DNA of 64,000 bases from JAXMAF01 sp046350555. GTDB taxonomy: Bacteria > Planctomycetota > Phycisphaerae > Phycisphaerales > SM1A02. Location of the stretch: NCBI GenBank assembly GCA_046350555.1, contig JAXMAF010000026.1, forward strand, positions 4,894 to 68,893, read 5' to 3'. The position numbers and the translations under genes are program-made. Of this stretch, positions 1-8,969 are shown piece after piece; position 1 is the stretch's first letter, and each line of letters begins with the position of its first letter. The notes beneath the pieces are model-generated. The model had not been told where the DNA came from and ran no database searches. It saw only the letters and a list, made by a program, of their open reading frames with translations.

Positions 1-424
1 CAGGCACGTTGTGCAGAAGCCCGCCTGCAACGAGGCCAGAGGCGAACGAATCGTCGAACCAACGGAGCGCCTTGATCGTCGCCGGGGAGTCGCCGGCGAA
101 GCCCGAGCCGAGTCCGGGGCCGACCCACGTCGTGCCCTGGAGGATCGCGACGCCCGGCGCACACGCGCCGCCGAGCTGGCCGAAGGAACCGCCGACGGCG
201 ATGGGGCTGTCGGCCGCGCCATTGCCGGCGGCGATCGCGTAGACCCAGCCGTTCGCACCTTCGCGCGCGGCAAGTCCGGGCGACCAGCTCGGCGGGCAGC
301 CATCCGCGGGCGACGCCGCGACCGAGGCGCAAGCCGCGAGCGCGGCGACGAACGTTGCGTGTGCAGACACCATGAGGAGCACGGCGCGGCGCGGACGACG
401 GAAGGACATGGTGGCGGACGACAT
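1..424 (-). CDS. Secreted protein, 5' part only (runs off the window)
   Basis: An open minus-strand frame starts with ATG at 424, preceded by an AGGAG box about eight bases upstream, and stays open to base 1. The N-terminus is arginine-rich, followed by a hydrophobic stretch and small residues (AACASVAASP), which reads as a signal peptide. About 115 residues of the mature part are visible, with an AREGANGWVYAIAAGNG-like segment and many Gly, Ala and Trp residues. This composition suits planctomycete secreted beta-propeller or PQQ/kelch-like proteins, but no domain can be named. The plus-strand frames across it have no start signal. The C-terminus lies outside the window. Confidence 0.6.
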   Translation of the reverse strand, partial: MSSATMSFRRPRRAVLLMVSAHATFVAALAACASVAASPADGCPPSWSPGLAAREGANGWVYAIAAGNGAADSPIAVGGSFGQLGGACAPGVAILQGTTWVGPGLGSGFAGDSPATIKALRWFDDSFASGLVAGGLLHNVP

Positions 425-728
425 CGGCGTCTCCTGAGCGAGGGTGCTGGTGTCACAACTGGACGCTCACGTTGTATCGCGCGGCGTCCCGCATCCAAGC
501 GAGAATTTCGGTCTCGTTGCCTGGGCCGCGCCTCTCTTGCGTCGTTGGAGCACGGAATGCGAGAGCATGCGAAGCGGAACCTGGCCCCGCGGAAGGCCCC
601 GCTCACGACGCCCGGCGGAATGGCGTCCAACGGCAAGCGGTGAAGGCGGAACGTGGGCACGCATCCATCGCACCCTTGCGCGTCGGCCGCTCGAGCGCAC
701 GTCGCGTGTCTCTACCCCGTTGCGGCAA

Positions 729-1535
729 TTACTCCTGCGTCGCCGGGACGTGCGCGGCGTCCAGCGCCTTGCAGAAGGCATCCGCCACCAGGTCCTCGCG
801 ATTGATGACCTCGTTTGCGCCCGCGTGCTGAAGCCATTCGCGGCTGGTGTCGGTCAGCGCGAGCCCGACGATGTGCAACTTCGGGTTCATCGCGCGGCCC
901 ATCAGCGTGATCGCGACCCGATCCGCACCTTGACCGAGCGTGACGACGAGCGCCGCCGCCCGTTCGACGCCGGCTTCGGTGAGTGCCGTCTCCGTCCCGG
1001 CATCGCCGCACACCGCGAGGAACCCGTCCAACGATGCCCTCGAGACCGCGTCCTGGTCACGATCGAGGACGACGATGGTCGATCCACGCGGCTTCAATCG
1101 CCGCGCGAGGTGCACGCCAAGCGGTCCATAGCCGATCACGATGATGTGATGTGAAACCTTCTGCATCGATCGCCTCGCTCGTCTCGACTCGCGAAGTTCC
1201 GACATGTCCCGTCCAACAAGCAACTCGCCGAGGGCCGTGATCGCGTAGCTGCCGAGCGTAACGACAAACGCGAACGACAGCATCATGTAGATCTTCTGGT
1301 TGCGGTTCAGGTCGCTGAAGTCGCCCAGCGTCGTCACGCCGTTGAACGCGTCCCAAACCGCCCGGAACATGCGGCCTCGAGGCGTGCCGTCGGTTCTCGT
1401 GTCCAGCAGGAAGAGTCCCGCCGCGGTCACGACGACGAGCGCGACGAGAAACAACGTGTATCGCAGGACGCGGTGGCGAAGCTGCCTCGCATGCAGCTCC
1501 GACGCTCGCCGGTCGACAACCCGAATGATCGGCAC
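729..1535 (-). CDS. Potassium channel-like protein with RCK/TrkA-N domain
   Basis: The product is about 268 residues. A first membrane segment (TLFLVALVVVTAAGLFLL) is followed by a pore-like loop (AFNGVTTLGDFSD) and a second membrane segment (YMMLSFAFVVTLGSYAITAL). A Rossmann-type TrkA-N/RCK domain follows with a glycine-rich nucleotide motif (VIGYGPLGVHLARRL) and an acidic residue ending the second strand (VVLD). This is the two-helix channel plus cytoplasmic gating domain layout of bacterial RCK K+ channels. The pore loop TTLGD differs from canonical TVGYG, so ion selectivity is uncertain. GTG at 1535 is preferred because the longer frame upstream is arginine-rich and lacks a signal; that choice is an inference. 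It faces away from the secreted gene at 1878. Confidence 0.8.
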   Translation of the reverse strand: MPIIRVVDRRASELHARQLRHRVLRYTLFLVALVVVTAAGLFLLDTRTDGTPRGRMFRAVWDAFNGVTTLGDFSDLNRNQKIYMMLSFAFVVTLGSYAITALGELLVGRDMSELRESRRARRSMQKVSHHIIVIGYGPLGVHLARRLKPRGSTIVVLDRDQDAVSRASLDGFLAVCGDAGTETALTEAGVERAAALVVTLGQGADRVAITLMGRAMNPKLHIVGLALTDTSREWLQHAGANEVINREDLVADAFCKALDAAHVPATQE

Positions 1536-1877
1536 GGCTGGAGTGTAGCTCCGCGTTGGTTCGTTCCCGCTCGCCGTATCCGCCCGTCCAGGGCGATCGC
1601 ATGAACGTCCTGGGAGCGCGCCGCGGCGGACTTCCGGTCGATCCTCGATGGCGCGCACGCGACGTCGGCGATGCTGGCCACCGCGCACGGCCGGCTGCGG
1701 CCGTGGGGTAGCGATCTCGGCTCGACCGCGCAGCTCGCCGCCGAGTCGGATCGATCTTCGGATTCCTGAAGGATTGCTGGCGCTTGCCGGTCTCCCCCGT
1801 CACCCGATAGGGTGCCCCGACGGAGGGAACGTGAACCCGCGGCGCGGGCGGCGCAATTCATGTCAAAGGAACGACCC
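1536..1877. other. Intergenic region between divergent genes
   Basis: About 340 bases separate the minus-strand channel gene from the plus-strand LamG/dockerin gene. I see no convincing coding region: the frames here are arginine-rich shadow translations. Promoters for both flanking genes must lie here, but no clear -35/-10 pair stands out. Confidence 0.4.
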
Positions 1878-3674
1878 ATGAGAACGAACATCGCATCAAC
1901 TCGAAGCACCGGACGCCTGGCAACGCTCGCACTCGGCCTCGTGGCCATCGGCCTCGGCGCGGAGCGCTGCCTCGCCGGGCTCACCGTCGCTGCCGGCGCC
2001 GGCAATGTCGCCGAATTCAGCTCGGTGGCCGAGGTGGCGGGGGGGTGCGGGACGCCGACCGCCGGCTCGTGCTATGCCCTCCACGGCACGCCATTCTGCG
2101 ACGACGCCTCGTGTTGCGAAGGCGTGTGCGCCATCTTCCCCTCCTGCTGCACGATGCAGTGGGACGTCGTCTGCGTCCTCCAGGCCGTGGTGGGGTGCTA
2201 TCCGAACGTGCCGCTCTGCGAAGGGCTCGGCCGCGACTTCCTGCTTGCCGAGGAGGCAAACGTCCCGAGCTTCGGCCTGGTGGCCCCGACGGCCGAGATC
2301 ACCATCGAGTTCTGGCAGCGGATCGATGGCGCCTCGCAGAACAACGTGATCGCGTGCCAGAGCAGCCTGGTCAACCGCATCGTCACACACACGCCGTGGA
2401 CCGACGGCAACATCATCTTCGACTTCGGCGCACCGTTCGGCGGCGGCCGAATCGAGGTGGCGGCGCCGCCCGACATCTTCGACGGGTGGCATCACTTCGC
2501 CTTCGTGGCAAGCAACGCGGGCCAGTTCATGCGCGTCTACCTCGACGGCGAGCTGCTCGGTCAGACGGCCTCGGCGAGCGCGTTCACGCACGTCGATGTT
2601 CCGCTGACGATCGCCGGCAACTTCGACGGCGCCATCGACGAGCTGCGCATCTGGCGCGTGGCGCGGACGTCGCAGCAGATCGCCGACAACTTCGACCAGA
2701 CGGTTCCCTTCAACTTGGCGGACCTGGTCGCCTATTACCGCATGGACTCGACCGCCGAGACCACCTTTCTCCTGGGCCGAGGCGCCATCGGCCTTCAGTA
2801 CGCGGCGCTGGTCGGCAGCCCGGCGTTCGTCGACGCGGCAGTTGCGTTGGGCATGTGCTACCCCAACGAGCCGCTCTGCGACGGACTGGCCAGGGATTTC
2901 ACGCTCAGCCAGAAGGCCGAGGTGCCGGGCTTCGGACTCGTCGCGCCAACCTCGGAGGTCACCATCGAGTTCTGGCAGCTTCTCGAGACCGGCGACGGGA
3001 ACCGTTCGGTGATCGACTGCCAGCAAGGCCTGACCAACCGCATGGTGACCCACACGCCCTGGACCGACGGCAACGTCATCTTCGATTTCGGTGCGCCTTA
3101 CGGCGGCGGACGGCTGGAGGTGCCGGCGCCGCCGGGTCTCCTGGGGAACTGGCACCACTTCGCCTTCGTCGCGAGCAATCCCGGGCAGTTCATGCGGGCG
3201 TACCACAACGGCCACCTGATTGGCCAGACCACCACGGCCAATGCGTTCAGCCCCGCCAACATCCCGCTCAGGATCGCCGACAGCTTCGACGGCAGGGTCG
3301 ACGAGCTGCGCATCTGGAGCGTGGCGCGCACACCGCAGCAGATCTGCGACACCTGGTATCGCACCGTGCCGGTCGACAGCCCGGGACTTCTCGCCTACTA
3401 CCGCATGGACTCGTCGAACGAGACCTCCTCGCTCATCGACCTCGCCGGGCCGGGCGGCGTCCACGACGCGACTCTCACCGGCGCGCCGGCGTTCATCTCG
3501 GCGGTGCCCTGCGTGGTCCTCGGAGACCTCAACGCCGACGGGCTGGTCAACGGCGCCGACCTCGGTCTCCTTCTCGGCGACTGGGGCACCGGCGACCCGC
3601 TGGCCGACCTCAACTGCGACGGCGTCGTCGACGGCGCCGACCTCGGGCTGATGCTGGGCGTGTGGACCGGCTGA
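1878..3674 (+). CDS. Secreted double-LamG protein with C-terminal dockerin-like repeat
   Basis: A 598-residue exported protein. ATG 1878 is preferred because AAGGA lies seven bases upstream. A signal peptide (LATLALGLVAIGLGA) is followed by a Cys-rich segment (CDDASCCEGVC), then two near-duplicate LamG/concanavalin-like domains at roughly residues 115-300 and 330-530. Each carries the ITIEFWQ or VTIEFWQ strand, a WHHFAFVASN motif and a DELRIW(R/S)VART(S/P)QQI motif. The C-terminus has two calcium-loop repeats (GDLNADGLVNGADLGLLLGDWG and a second DLNCDGVVDGADLGLMLG copy). LamG domains usually bind carbohydrates or proteins; the dockerin-like tail probably mediates surface attachment or assembly. 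No cohesin is seen in the window. The two LamG units look like an internal duplication. Confidence 0.88.
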   Translation: MRTNIASTRSTGRLATLALGLVAIGLGAERCLAGLTVAAGAGNVAEFSSVAEVAGGCGTPTAGSCYALHGTPFCDDASCCEGVCAIFPSCCTMQWDVVCVLQAVVGCYPNVPLCEGLGRDFLLAEEANVPSFGLVAPTAEITIEFWQRIDGASQNNVIACQSSLVNRIVTHTPWTDGNIIFDFGAPFGGGRIEVAAPPDIFDGWHHFAFVASNAGQFMRVYLDGELLGQTASASAFTHVDVPLTIAGNFDGAIDELRIWRVARTSQQIADNFDQTVPFNLADLVAYYRMDSTAETTFLLGRGAIGLQYAALVGSPAFVDAAVALGMCYPNEPLCDGLARDFTLSQKAEVPGFGLVAPTSEVTIEFWQLLETGDGNRSVIDCQQGLTNRMVTHTPWTDGNVIFDFGAPYGGGRLEVPAPPGLLGNWHHFAFVASNPGQFMRAYHNGHLIGQTTTANAFSPANIPLRIADSFDGRVDELRIWSVARTPQQICDTWYRTVPVDSPGLLAYYRMDSSNETSSLIDLAGPGGVHDATLTGAPAFISAVPCVVLGDLNADGLVNGADLGLLLGDWGTGDPLADLNCDGVVDGADLGLMLGVWTG

Positions 3675-3960
3675 TCCGCTCTCCTTGGGCAAACAAAGGA
3701 ATCAAAGCGGTCAGATTGTCCCGCTGGAGACGAGCAAGCCAGAGGCCCGAATCGGAGGAGCTGGAAGGAGATCAGCGGCTCTCCCCGCGCGGAGGCGGCC
3801 ACGTGGCGCCGATGAAGGACTCGTGCCTGGCTCGTGCGGCAAGCCCGCGATCGGCGAGCGTGAGGTGCGTGGCCAGGTTCGGCCCGTGCGATCGACGCCG
3901 TCGTCGACCAACAACCGTCGGATCAGAGGAAAGGAGCGACGAGGCAGAACGAGGATGATC

Positions 3961-3999
3961 GTCGGGCTTCACCGGCGCTGCGCTTCAGTGAAGCCCGAC
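3961..3999. terminator. Hairpin between convergent genes
   Basis: A perfect 12-bp inverted repeat, GTCGGGCTTCAC at 3961-3972 and GTGAAGCCCGAC at 3988-3999, encloses a 15-base loop. It lies between the end of the plus-strand LamG gene (3674) and the end of the minus-strand gene (4130), the expected place for a shared bidirectional terminator. There is no long T-run. The rest of 3675-4129 holds no recognisable gene. Confidence 0.45.
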
Positions 4000-4129
4000 A
4001 TGGAATTTTATCGATCGTGACCGGCCGTGAGCGTGCGAGCATGCCGGCGCCGCTTTCAGTCTGTCTTCGTCCGGGGGCTTGACAACGGATTGCTCACAGA
4101 TGCGTGGCCGGGATGCCGTGCGGATACAA

Positions 4130-4747
4130 CTACGAGCGGGCGGTACTCCTCGCCACGTCGGTCGTGAAATGACCACATTCCGGACAGACAATGCGCCCCC
4201 TCAACGGATAGGCGCAGCTAGGACAGAGGCCTTGTCGGGAACGAAGTGTCATGCGCCATCGTCGCCACGCCATTGGAAGCAAGAACAACACGAGAAAGAG
4301 CAATGCAAAATACAGACTAACGTTGACTAGGCAGTTTATCCAAGAAACTCGCAGCGACCACGGTGGGCTGCCCACCGCATCTCCTCTCCAGTCGTCATCG
4401 GGAGCGATAGAGCGAGCACGGGTGAGTACGGGCATCGGCCAACCGTATTCCGTAAGTTCATAGATATAACTTGGCATGCCGGAGGCATCATCCGCCAATG
4501 CTTGGGTGTTTCTGAAGGCGGGTCGCGTCGCCAAAATCCAACGATCAGGTGGCGGCCAGGATCCATCCACAGCTTCTGGCCAGCCACGAAGGGCGGCATC
4601 TGTGCCAACGAGATACACCTTCGCGGCACGAGGCAGCGTGTCAAAACGTGTGGCCAGGAAGGCGACGCCGAAGCTGGCTATAACGCATCCCACAGCAACT
4701 ACCACAAGCAGTAGAGGCCGCCGAAGGACGAGGGATGGATATGACAT
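4130..4747 (-). CDS. Membrane protein with C-terminal zinc ribbon
   Basis: The product is 205 residues, with an N-terminal membrane segment (PLLLVVVAVGCVIASFGVAFL), a periplasmic or extracellular region of about 100 residues with many Trp and Pro, a second membrane segment (VSLYFALLFLVLFLLPMAW), and a cytoplasmic tail with two CxxC knuckles (CPSCAYPLRG and CPECGHF). Tails with a CPxCxYxLxG knuckle plus a CPECG knuckle are common on otherwise unrelated planctomycete membrane proteins. The function is unknown. Base composition is lower in GC than its neighbours. It stands alone between the LamG/dockerin gene and a repeat-rich stretch. Confidence 0.75.
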   Translation of the reverse strand: MSYPSLVLRRPLLLVVVAVGCVIASFGVAFLATRFDTLPRAAKVYLVGTDAALRGWPEAVDGSWPPPDRWILATRPAFRNTQALADDASGMPSYIYELTEYGWPMPVLTRARSIAPDDDWRGDAVGSPPWSLRVSWINCLVNVSLYFALLFLVLFLLPMAWRRWRMTLRSRQGLCPSCAYPLRGRIVCPECGHFTTDVARSTARS

Positions 4748-5273
4748 TGACGTAGACTGAACGACGATCTGTAGCGTGATGTCCGTCTTCCCATCTTCTG
4801 CTTAGACATGCCGTCGCTTGACAAGTCCGCGCGAAACACCGCATGTCGAGGCGACGTGTCTTCGATTCGAGATTCACACGAACTACCGGGATTACCGTCG
4901 GCGCCATTCGATCCGGCATATCCGACTCCGGTGTTACCAGCGGTCCCAGCGGTCCCCATGCCGCCCAACCCAAATCCGGCCGAGCCGCCGGTGTCAAGGA
5001 GGAAGTGACAAAGATTCAGAGGCGATGCTTGTGATACGAACCCTTACCGATTCTCGAGCGCGTTCGGCGCATGTTCGATTGCGCCCTGCACTCCAACCGT
5101 CGATGCTGCGTCCGCCGTCGCAAGGATACGCCCGATCGAGATCAAGGAACGACGCGACGGGTTGCTGGCGATGGCCCACGCCATCGAGGGCATTCCGACG
5201 AAGGACATCCAGCGGGCGCAGCGACGCTTCCGCGAGAAGGCCGCTCCCTCGTGTCCGCACCGTCCGCGACGCG
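4748..5273. other. Non-coding stretch with a possible collagen-like remnant
   Basis: No convincing gene is seen. A minus-strand frame across 4699-4968 reads a short glycine-rich, collagen-like run (GTAGTAGNTG), then becomes unstructured and overlaps the start of the zinc-ribbon gene. It has no start signal. It may be the debris of a Gly-X-Y repeat gene, but a chance frame is equally likely. Confidence 0.3.
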
Positions 5274-5559
5274 CTGATACGGATTCCAGCAGACCTCCAT
5301 GCACCCGACCCCTTGCCCCAGCAGTCTGTGGCGAAAGTGCTTCGACGGCGAGGGCGAGCAGGACTTCGCAGATCCATGATCAAGTTGGGAGCCGCCGCGC
5401 AGCCGTATTCCACGGAATCTACGGCAAGCGGCGGCGACGCAGAGATGCGGAATCCTGCTCGACCGCAGCCCGAATGACTTTCGCCACGGGCTGCGAGCGG
5501 CGGCTCACGGCGGAATGGGGTTGGGTGAAGCGCGAGAGTCGACTGGGACGCGTGTCAGG
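5274..5559 (+). repeat. Palindromic element R1, copy a, split by element R2
   Basis: The left half (5274-5321) begins GATACGGATTCCAGCAGACC and the right half (5494-5559) ends GTCGACTGGGACGCGTGTCA. Together they match the intact R1 copies at 47685-47789 and, reversed, 43252-43358. A 172-bp element (R2) sits between the halves. The R1 ends are imperfect inverted repeats (ACGGATTCCAGTAGAC against ACGCGTCCCAGTTGAC). It has no coding capacity and looks like a non-autonomous transposable element. Confidence 0.7.
5322..5493 (+). repeat. 172-bp palindromic element R2, copy a
   Basis: The element starts CAGTCTGTGGCGAAAGT and ends ACTTTCGCCACGGGCTG, giving 17-bp terminal inverted repeats with two mismatches. 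A second copy of the same length lies at 42120-42291 and is about 93-95 percent identical by eye. This copy sits inside an R1 element. It has no open frame of its own. The features are those of a MITE-like non-autonomous element. Confidence 0.75.
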
Positions 5560-5636
5560 TGCGCCGAGCTCGACCACAACGGCGTCTTCGATTGGCGCGA
5601 CGCGGCCCTCTTCGAGCAGTTGCATGGACTGGGGTC

Positions 5637-5765
5637 CTAGGAGTCTGCGTCACGGAAGAACCGACACCCCGTCCACGGCCATCCGACCATCGAAAACCCC
5701 AGGGGTCCAGAGTCATCAGATGCCCTTCGACGGGGTCGCGCACACTCCGTGACGCAGACTCCTAG
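5637..5765. repeat. 129-bp element with perfect 20-bp terminal inverted repeats
   Basis: CTAGGAGTCTGCGTCACGGA at 5637-5656 is the exact reverse complement of 5746-5765. The arms continue imperfectly inward (both sides contain a GACCCCGTC-like block). The interior is non-coding. It resembles a MITE or a REP/BIME-like palindrome. No second copy is seen in this window and no clear target duplication is visible. Confidence 0.65.
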
Positions 5766-5920
5766 CTCTCGATGCGGCTGCGGACGACAGCGCCGTGAGC
5801 TCCGCTCGCCGCGCCAACCCATGGATCCGCCGATTGCGGAGGGAGGCCGTTCGTTCCGGGTGCCAAGGGCGCCTCCCTCCGCATTCCTCGAAAGACGCGT
5901 GGTCGGGTCGTTTGGGCCCA

Positions 5921-5955
5921 TAACCAGTAACCAGTAACCAATAACCAATAACCAG
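5921..5955 (+). repeat. Heptamer tandem repeat TAACCA(G/A) x5
   Basis: Five consecutive 7-bp units (TAACCAG, TAACCAG, TAACCAA, TAACCAA, TAACCAG) lie about 90 bases upstream of the dockerin gene at 6047. The unit length equals that of the CTGCTCC array at 23948. It may be a simple slippage repeat; any regulatory effect on the downstream gene is speculative. Confidence 0.7.
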
Positions 5956-6046
5956 CAACCGCCTGACCCCCCGCCCCGCACTCACCATCGCCCGATTTCG
6001 CCAGGCGCTCCGCACGCGAGTTGCGCAATCGAACGTGGAGACAACC

Positions 6047-6784
6047 ATGCACACCTTCACCCCCATCGTGCTCCTGGCAGCCGCTTGCATCCCGTCCGTC
6101 GCGGGCGCCACCGAGATTCCAGTCGTCAACCCGAGCTTCGAGTCCCCGGCCTACGCCACGTGCTCGTGGGCGGCCGCCGCCGGCTGGGTCAACGCCGGCG
6201 CGTGGAACCCTGGTTTCGGGAACACCTGCGCGCCGTTGAACGGCTTTCCGAACGGCGTCCCGGATGGCTTGCAGACGGGTTGGGTCAACTCGCCCAATCT
6301 GCCCATCAAGCAGACGCTGCCGGCGACCGTCGAACCAAACGCCCTGTACACCCTGTCCGTGGCGGTCGGTCGGCGCTCGGACGGCTTTCCGATGGGCTCC
6401 TACAAGATCCAGCTCACCGCCGGCGATCTCGTTCTTGCCGAGGATCTCAACTCGCTCAGTCCGGCGCCGGGCTCCTTCGTGACGTCGACGATCAGCGCAC
6501 TCGTTCCGCCCGGCGATCCGGCGATCGGCCTGCCGCTCACGATCAAGCTCTTCGTCGTGACGGGGCCGCAGGCCGATTTCGACGATGTGCACCTCTTCGT
6601 CGAGGGCGGCGGCGCGGTGCAGGGCGATCTCAATGGCGACGATCACGTCGATGGCGCCGATCTCGGCCTGCTTCTCGGAGCGTGGGGGACGTGCGCGTCA
6701 TGCGCGAACTGCCCTGCCGACCTGAATCACGACTGCGTCGTGGACGGCGCCGACCTCGGCCTGATGCTCGGGAGCTGGGGTTGA
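6047..6784 (+). CDS. Secreted dockerin-type protein with N-terminal beta-sandwich-like domain
   Basis: A 245-residue exported protein. ATG 6047 follows a GGAG box by six bases. A signal peptide (FTPIVLLAAACIPSVAGA) is followed by a region of about 165 residues opening IPVVNPSFESP and containing IKQTLPATVEPNALYTLSVAVG and ADFDDVHLF. This pattern (NPSFE...W...Q, then L...DDVxL) resembles carbohydrate-binding jelly-roll domains of the PEP-CTERM/DUF642 type. The C-terminus has two calcium-loop repeats with GADLGLLLGAWG and GADLGLMLGSWG, separated by a Cys-containing linker (CASCANC). It is probably surface-exposed. Ligand unknown. Confidence 0.82.
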   Translation: MHTFTPIVLLAAACIPSVAGATEIPVVNPSFESPAYATCSWAAAAGWVNAGAWNPGFGNTCAPLNGFPNGVPDGLQTGWVNSPNLPIKQTLPATVEPNALYTLSVAVGRRSDGFPMGSYKIQLTAGDLVLAEDLNSLSPAPGSFVTSTISALVPPGDPAIGLPLTIKLFVVTGPQADFDDVHLFVEGGGAVQGDLNGDDHVDGADLGLLLGAWGTCASCANCPADLNHDCVVDGADLGLMLGSWG

Positions 6785-7255
6785 TCGAGCGGCGACTGCG
6801 TGCCGCGACCTCGATACCCCCGGGCATGCGCTCCCCGGCGGGCGCCGACGCCGATCGTGTCCTCGTGAGGCCACGCACGCCACGACGGATTTCCGTGCGG
6901 GTTGCCGCGCCATAGCGAGCTGCTCCGAGCTGCTCCGAACTGCTCCGAGGCGCGTCGCCAGTGGGGGAGGTCGGGACGCGGTCATCGGTGCGCACCGACC
7001 TCGGCACCATCGACCTCCTCGCCGATCCGGCTTCATCGAGGACGAGGCGTGTCACGGTCGCGACGCCGACAACAACTGCATCGCCGACGACGGCGCCGTG
7101 AGCGCCGTCGTCGACGATGCGAAGAGCTTCCGGCCGCTCGCGTGGCGCCGGGGTCGTGACATCGTCAAGACGCCCGTGTCGCCTCGCAGTGGCATGGAGT
7201 GGTTCCGGACACCGTTGTCTGCGTCGACAACGGCGTCATGCGGAACCAGAGCGGA
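6785..7255. other. Intergenic region with short direct repeats
   Basis: No gene is supported. Near 6920 a unit close to TGCTCCGA(G/A)C occurs three times in a row. A plus-strand frame (7098-7331) encodes an acidic, unremarkable peptide that overlaps the end of the DUF1214 gene and has no start signal, so it is not called. Confidence 0.35.
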
Positions 7256-8683
7256 TCACGGCGCCTTCCGGATGGCCGGGATCTTCCACGAGCCGTCGAT
7301 GATCGACGGCGGCGTCTCCTTCGGCCAGTAGAGTCGCAGCATCGGGATGAACCGCTCCTTCGGCGCGGGCAGCCAGTTGGCCTCCTTGTCGGGGCCCGGG
7401 TTCTCGTGCTGGAGGTAGAGCGTCACCGAGCCGTCGGCGGCGACGTTGAACTTGTTGCGGGCGCTCAGCGTGTAGCGGTTGAGCGGGTTGTCCACGAAGA
7501 AGAAGTCGGCGTTGTACATCGTCAGCGACCAGAAGCCGTTCACCGGCGGGAACTGGCCCTTCTCGAAGCGCATGACGTACCGGTTGGAACCCATGTAGGG
7601 CTGGCCGTCCGCGTCGGTCTCGGAGGTCGGATAGACCGCGTCCTGCGGTCGGTTCGCGCCGAGGCCGATCGCCGTGACAAGCGCGCGGTTCAGGTAGTCG
7701 GTGCCGTACACGCCCATCTTCGTCGAGAACATCCAGCCGTTCTCGCGACGACCCGAGTCCTTGAAGCTGGCCATGATCTTCTCGAAGCCGGACCTTCGGA
7801 ACGTCCGTCAGCGCGGCGGCCACGTCGGGCGGGAGCGCCTTCATGCTGAACGGCTGGCCAGGCGCGATGCCCAGGAGCGCGAGGTTCGCCACCATCGGCG
7901 CATCCGCCGCGGCCGGCGGATTGGACTTGAGCAGCGTGGCAAGCAGGTTGAAGTACTGCTCGGTGCTGAGCGCATTGACCTGGTCGCGCACCGCCGTCTT
8001 CATGTCGATGCCAGGATCGACCTTGCCGCGGGCGGCGTACGGCTTGCCGTGCTCGAGCGGCACGAGCGAGATCGCGTCCTGCATCTTGTGGACGGCGGCA
8101 TAGTCCTCGGGCGTGCCCGTGCAATAGATGCGGCCGAGGATCCACACCATCGACGTGGGCGACTTGTACTCGGTGACGCCCGCGGGAAGCGTTCCCTTCC
8201 AGCCGGGGCCGGTGATCGCGTAGGTCTGCGCCTTTCGTCCCGGTGCAGCGCTTGCCCGGCACCGAAGACATCGGTCCAGCCATCGAGCATCGGGAACAGG
8301 TAGTACCGATCCGCGCATCGGGCAGGGAGAGCACCCATGGCTCGCGCTCGACATCGATGAATGCGGTCGTACAGCGTGCCGGCGTTGGGTGCCGTGACGT
8401 CGTGGAACGCGGCGGTGGGGTCAGCGTGATGCGCACGAGCCAACGACAGCGCACGGGTGCCTCGGGGCGCGGCGACATTGGTGATGACGCGACGGGTCAG
8501 CCCATGGTGACGAGCGGATAGCCGTAGATGTACGCGTCGATGGCGAGCCGCGCCTTGCCGGGCGTGAGGGCGGCACGCGGCGCGCTGCCGGGCGCGGGCG
8601 CCCTGTTGTGCGACGCCCGGGGCGACGAAGGCGGTTGCGAGGGTGACTGCTGCTGCAATGATGGTTCTGGGGGATGGAAACAT
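7256..8683 (-). pseudogene. DUF1254/DUF1214 family protein, frameshifted
   Basis: ATG 8683 opens a signal peptide (TIIAAAVTLATAFVAPGVA). The DUF1254 part follows in pieces across frames (AYIYGYPLVTMG near 8520, TLYDR, RYYLFPMLDGWTDVFG, then EDYAAVHKMQDAISLVPLE). The DUF1214 C-terminal half is intact at 7256-7774 (NRALVTAIGLGANRPQDAVYP, GFWSLTMYNADFFFVDNP, NRYTLSARNKF, ending with NWLPAPK and LRLYWPKE). At least three frameshifts separate these pieces. The family is periplasmic and of unknown biochemical role. Sequence quality within each piece is high, so base-calling indels are as likely as true decay. Confidence 0.8.
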
Positions 8684-8841
8684 GGATGATCGATCCGTGG
8701 ACTGGAGCCGGGGACACCGACCGTCGGTGGTCCGTCGCGCCGGCTCGGGGTCTCGAGATGCCGGGCGCGAAGAAGATACACGACATCGATCGGGGCGATG
8801 ACGCGACGAGTGCGTCGACGGGATGAATCTGCGTGTGCGTT

Positions 8842-8889
8842 GCGAGGGGAAGCCGCCGCCGGTTTCCGTCGAACGGCGGCTTCCCTCGC
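8842..8889. promoter_or_regulatory. Near-perfect hairpin between divergent genes
   Basis: GCGAGGGGAAGCCGCCG at 8842-8858 pairs with CGGCGGCTTCCCTCGC at 8874-8889, with a single bulged G. The loop is 15 bases. It lies between the divergent DUF1254 and MFS genes, so a terminator role is unlikely. It could be a small palindromic repeat or a regulatory hairpin. Confidence 0.4.
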
Positions 8890-8969
8890 GACGACTCCGC
8901 AGAATCGACCAAGCTGGACGCATACCCAGATTTCCCGACGGCGCGCGATCATGCTCGGCGCGCCGCCGG

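Noticed and set aside
1878..3674. Cellulosome component, because of the dockerin-like tail
   Set aside because: No cohesin, scaffoldin or glycoside hydrolase is seen; such tails are widespread on non-cellulosomal planctomycete proteins.
1896..3692. A 598-codon minus-strand open frame opposite the LamG/dockerin gene
   Set aside because: Composition is typical of an antisense shadow; its apparent repeats simply mirror the duplicated LamG domains.
4699..4968. Short collagen-like frame (GTAGTAGNTG...)
   Set aside because: Too short, overlaps the start of a better-supported gene, and lacks a start signal.
7098..7331. Small acidic ORF before the DUF1214 gene
   Set aside because: It overlaps the 3' end of the DUF1214 reading, has no ribosome-binding site and no recognisable pattern.
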